NCBI RefSeq assembly: GCF_030544485.1
Contig: NZ_CP130610.1
Coordinates: 3,782,001-3,846,000, forward strand
Length of the DNA stretch: 64,000 nt
Direction: 5' to 3'
Origin: Halomonas sp. HAL1
GTDB lineage: Bacteria; Pseudomonadota; Gammaproteobacteria; Pseudomonadales; Halomonadaceae
The position numbers were made by a program, and so were the translations under genes. Position 1 is the first letter of the stretch. The number at the start of each line of letters is the position of its first letter. The notes beneath the pieces are model-generated. The model was given only the letters and a program-made list of their open reading frames with translations, was not told where the DNA came from and ran no database searches. Shown here piece by piece: positions 61,328-64,000 of this stretch.

Positions 61328-63049
61328 TTAAACAGCCTCTTCTTTGTAATTTTCTGAGGCTCTTTTAGCTTCAGAAGCATCACGGCCTACAATATAGCCA
61401 AATGCCAATGCGGGCCCCAGGGTAATGCCAGCACCTGGGTAAGAGCCTGCCATAATAGAGTTCATATCATTACCACAGGCGTAAAGCCCAGGGATAACTT
61501 TATTTTCTTTATCCAGAACCCGTCCTTTTTCGTCGGTTGCAAGACCCATGGAAGTCCCGATATCCCCTGGATATATCTTGATAGCATAAAACGGTGCTTG
61601 CTCAAGAGGTTTCAGGCAAGGGTTAGGCTCATGCTCAGCATCGCCCAAATAGGTTTGATAGTCTGTAGAGCCCTTTCCGAATTCTTGGTCAGTCCCTGTG
61701 CAAGCATCTAAGTTGAAACGCTTAACAGTCTCAATTAAGTTATCTGAAGGCATGCTTAGCACCTCAGCCAATTCCTCGAGCGATGTTCCCCTCTTCAAGT
61801 AACCGGTGCGTAATTGATTCTTGAAAGGGGAAGGGAATGGCCGGACTGGGCCCAAACCATATCTTCTCAATGTCTGATGATCACACACCAGCCAAGCTTC
61901 ATGAACCTCTTCTTCAATCATGCCAGTCACGAAGTCATGGTAAGACACCGCTTCATTAACAAAGCGTCTACCATCCAAATTCACAGCAATAACACCCGGT
62001 TTGGCTCGATCGAGAAACAAATGGGGAAATGGTCGTTCACCGTGCTGACTGGGAATTAGTGATACTGGCGCCCAGAATCCGGCATGTTTATTAGTCTTGA
62101 CGAAGTGAGCTCCAATGGCTTCAGCGGCTTCAATTGCAGTCCCTATCGCCGGCTTGGGTGACATTGAGTAATGCTTAGAGCCAGCCTGGACATGTGGCAT
62201 AACACTCTTACTTAAATCACCATTTCCAGGAAATCCTCCAGTGGCAAGCACTACGCCATGCTTGGCGAGAATCTCTCGTCCATCATTGGTATGAAAGCCC
62301 ACAACTTTATCGGCTTCGACCTTGAGAGAAGCCAGCGCCACTTCGGTGAATATCGGGATTTCTTTTTCTATCGCTGAATAGGCCAGTCGCCCTGCAATCG
62401 CCTGACCCAACGTAAGCCGGGTGCCACGTGAATAGAGTAATCGGTCCCGAGCATGTCTAAGGAGAAGGCGGAACGCATGCCACGCCGATGCTGGCTTCCT
62501 CGTAATGTTCATGAAGTGACCAATGTCAAACCGGTTAAGCATCATGCCACCGAAAATAGTAAAATCTTCAATTGGAGGCTTAAGGCGATTGAATTGCTTC
62601 TTTAAGAGGCGCCCATCAAAAGTCTGCGCATCTAATACTCTACCGCCAAGCGAAGCTCCAGGTTGGTCTGAATGATAATCAGGAGAAAAAGTCCTGTGTT
62701 CGAATTTTAGGTAAGTATTCTCCTCCATGAAACCCACCATTTCAGGGCCCGCCTCCAGAAAGGCCCTTACCAAACTAGGATTCAGCAGTTCGCCGGTCTC
62801 ATTAGCAATATAGTTATAGGCCTCGTCTCGATTATCAGTCATTCCAGCTGCACGCATTTTGGGGTTATCCGGTATCCATATCGCCCCTCCAGATACAGCC
62901 GTCGAACCACCAAAGTAAGAATCCTTCTCGAAAACAGCAACTTTCATACCTCCGAAGTGAGCGACTAGAGCTGCAGTCATACCAGCTGCTCCAGAACCGA
63001 TCACTACTAAATCATATTCGCTGTCTGGAAAGTCATTGCACATGCTCAC
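61328..63049 (-). CDS. FAD-binding dehydrogenase, 3-ketosteroid dehydrogenase-like (second copy)
   Basis: A 573-residue paralogue of the protein at 44017-45729. The dinucleotide fold is LVVIGSGAAGMTAALVA with VFEKDSYFGGSTAVSGGAIWIP; KstD-like residues are the Tyr in FSPDYHSDQPG, the Tyr in RFVNEAVSYHDF and Tyr537/Gly541 in SYPGAGITLGP. It should be a cytosolic or peripheral flavoenzyme acting on a cyclic ketone. It overlaps the upstream SDR gene by four bases (ATGA), so the two products are made together, and a further SDR gene lies upstream in the same operon. Confidence 0.87.
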   Translation of the reverse strand: MSMCNDFPDSEYDLVVIGSGAAGMTAALVAHFGGMKVAVFEKDSYFGGSTAVSGGAIWIPDNPKMRAAGMTDNRDEAYNYIANETGELLNPSLVRAFLEAGPEMVGFMEENTYLKFEHRTFSPDYHSDQPGASLGGRVLDAQTFDGRLLKKQFNRLKPPIEDFTIFGGMMLNRFDIGHFMNITRKPASAWHAFRLLLRHARDRLLYSRGTRLTLGQAIAGRLAYSAIEKEIPIFTEVALASLKVEADKVVGFHTNDGREILAKHGVVLATGGFPGNGDLSKSVMPHVQAGSKHYSMSPKPAIGTAIEAAEAIGAHFVKTNKHAGFWAPVSLIPSQHGERPFPHLFLDRAKPGVIAVNLDGRRFVNEAVSYHDFVTGMIEEEVHEAWLVCDHQTLRRYGLGPVRPFPSPFKNQLRTGYLKRGTSLEELAEVLSMPSDNLIETVKRFNLDACTGTDQEFGKGSTDYQTYLGDAEHEPNPCLKPLEQAPFYAIKIYPGDIGTSMGLATDEKGRVLDKENKVIPGLYACGNDMNSIMAGSYPGAGITLGPALAFGYIVGRDASEAKRASENYKEEAV

Positions 63050-63816
63050 AGCTCCTCCTCCGGCCTTGGGTATCGACCCATCCCCCAGCCTCCATCAACC
63101 CGTAAAATCTCACCATTTATGAAACTGGCATCTTCGCTGGCCAAGAATACTATGGCACGCGCAACCTCATCGGATTGACCGACACGACGAAGAGGCGACT
63201 GCTCAACAAAAATTTGCTTGCGCCAGCGTTCCGTACGAATACGCTCCGCTGTCAGAGGAGTCTCGATGAGGCCGGGAGCGACAGCATTGACACGAATGCC
63301 ACTGGGTCCATAATCGGTTGCCATCTGCCTAGTCAATGACGCAACGGCCCCCTTGGAGGAAGAGTAGGCAGAACTAGAAGTTGCGCCTACTTCCGCATAG
63401 ATGGAAGCCACATTGACGATGGCACCATGTGACTGTTTTTTCATTTCGGTGATAGCTAAACGACTCAATCTGAAAAGCGATACAATATTAATTTCAAGAA
63501 AATTTCTGAGCGATTCATCCGATGTACTGAGAACACTATCCCCGCCTCCCATCCCTGCATTATTGACGAGGATCGACAGCTCACCACCAATGACATGCAG
63601 GGCCTCAGCAACCTTGATTTCTAAGTCAGTATCCGTCAAATCGGACTCTAGGGTGTAGATCTTGTCAGCGGAGGAATTTCTCAAAAGCATCAATCCATTT
63701 TCGTCACGATCAATTGCAATAACGCTCATTCCTTTATCCGCTAAGAATGATGCTGTCGATTTTCCAATGCCAGATGCTGCTCCGGTGACGATGGCAACTT
63801 TATTTTTACTGCTCAT
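63046..63816 (-). CDS. Short-chain dehydrogenase/reductase
   Basis: A 256-residue classical SDR: TGAASGIG cofactor loop, acidic D in AIDRDENG (NAD preference), NNAG, VNVASIYAEVG with the catalytic Ser region, and YSSSK. The C-terminal DGGWGMGRYPRP tail is slightly longer than usual. Start: GAGGAACCTTAA before the ATG; the ribosome site overlaps the stop of the upstream SDR gene, ten bases away. Its stop overlaps the flavoprotein start. A pair of SDRs with a ketosteroid-dehydrogenase-like enzyme suggests successive alcohol oxidation and ring desaturation. Confidence 0.93.
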   Translation of the reverse strand: MSSKNKVAIVTGAASGIGKSTASFLADKGMSVIAIDRDENGLMLLRNSSADKIYTLESDLTDTDLEIKVAEALHVIGGELSILVNNAGMGGGDSVLSTSDESLRNFLEINIVSLFRLSRLAITEMKKQSHGAIVNVASIYAEVGATSSSAYSSSKGAVASLTRQMATDYGPSGIRVNAVAPGLIETPLTAERIRTERWRKQIFVEQSPLRRVGQSDEVARAIVFLASEDASFINGEILRVDGGWGMGRYPRPEEEL

Positions 63817-63826
63817 TTAAGGTTCC

Positions 63827-64000
63827 TCATATATTCGTAACGCCGCCAAGAGAACGACCACCATCTACTAACATTACTTGTCCAGTTATGAATCTGGCTT
63901 CGTGTGAGGATAGGAAATTCACTGCTCCCGCAATGTCATCCGCAGATCCCAGCTGTCCCATTGGCTGCATGCTCCTCAAGGCATCAAGATCAGTATCCGA
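63827..64000 (-). CDS. Short-chain dehydrogenase/reductase, C-terminal part (5' end outside window)
   Basis: The last 57 codons of an SDR are visible on the minus strand and open to the window edge. They show MGQLGSADDIAGAVNFL and FITGQVMLVDGGRSLGG, the typical SDR end with the VDGG turn. The catalytic part lies outside. It is the first visible member of an operon with the SDR and flavoprotein genes downstream. Confidence 0.9.
   Translation of the reverse strand, partial: SDTDLDALRSMQPMGQLGSADDIAGAVNFLSSHEARFITGQVMLVDGGRSLGGVTNI

Overview
The window looks like a moderately halophilic gammaproteobacterium of the Halomonas type. This is inferred from recognisable protein families and their arrangement: PntAB, SpeB, a NADP-type GdhA, Rnk, a BCCT osmolyte carrier and TRAP transporters. 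No rRNA gene or complete tRNA gene is present to confirm the taxonomy.

Region 1 (about 0.6-31 kb) is ordinary chromosome behind a truncated IS3-family element. It holds katG, an aldo/keto reductase and ABC exporter pair, the proton-translocating transhydrogenase pntAB, a LysR regulator divergent from the agmatinase gene speB, and a signalling block of two NarL-type regulators (one without its DNA-binding core), a GAF/degenerate-GGDEF/EAL protein and a PAS-GGDEF diguanylate cyclase. It continues with a NYN-domain protein, an unusual ATP-grasp enzyme, an M48 lipoprotein peptidase, an ExoD-like protein, a TelA-like gene behind a frameshifted XpaC-like gene, a BCCT transporter, a flavin oxidase, a nitrilase stump, gdhA, rnk, an MFS carrier and a diguanylate cyclase cut off at its C-terminus.

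Region 2 (31-40 kb) begins exactly where that cyclase is fused to an antisense 37-base piece of a tRNA-Arg(CCG)-like gene, which resembles an attachment-site scar. It then becomes an insertion-sequence graveyard: a full-length IS21-family element, a decayed AAA-ATPase/nuclease gene, IS3, IS1380 and IS66 remnants, and an isolated MFS drug/metabolite exporter.

Region 3 (40-64 kb) carries a putative catabolic gene set broken up by mobile DNA. It includes a TRAP transporter (dctPQM), two ketosteroid-dehydrogenase-like flavoproteins, two tandem IclR regulators, three short-chain dehydrogenases, a double EthD-domain protein and an Old Yellow Enzyme. Two adjacent group II introns (one intact, one decayed), IS66 remnants, an IS110/IS1111 element interrupted by an IS3-family element, and an IS30 remnant separate the pieces. 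The enzymes suggest uptake and redox processing of an alicyclic or steroid/terpenoid-like ketone; the substrate cannot be read from the sequence.
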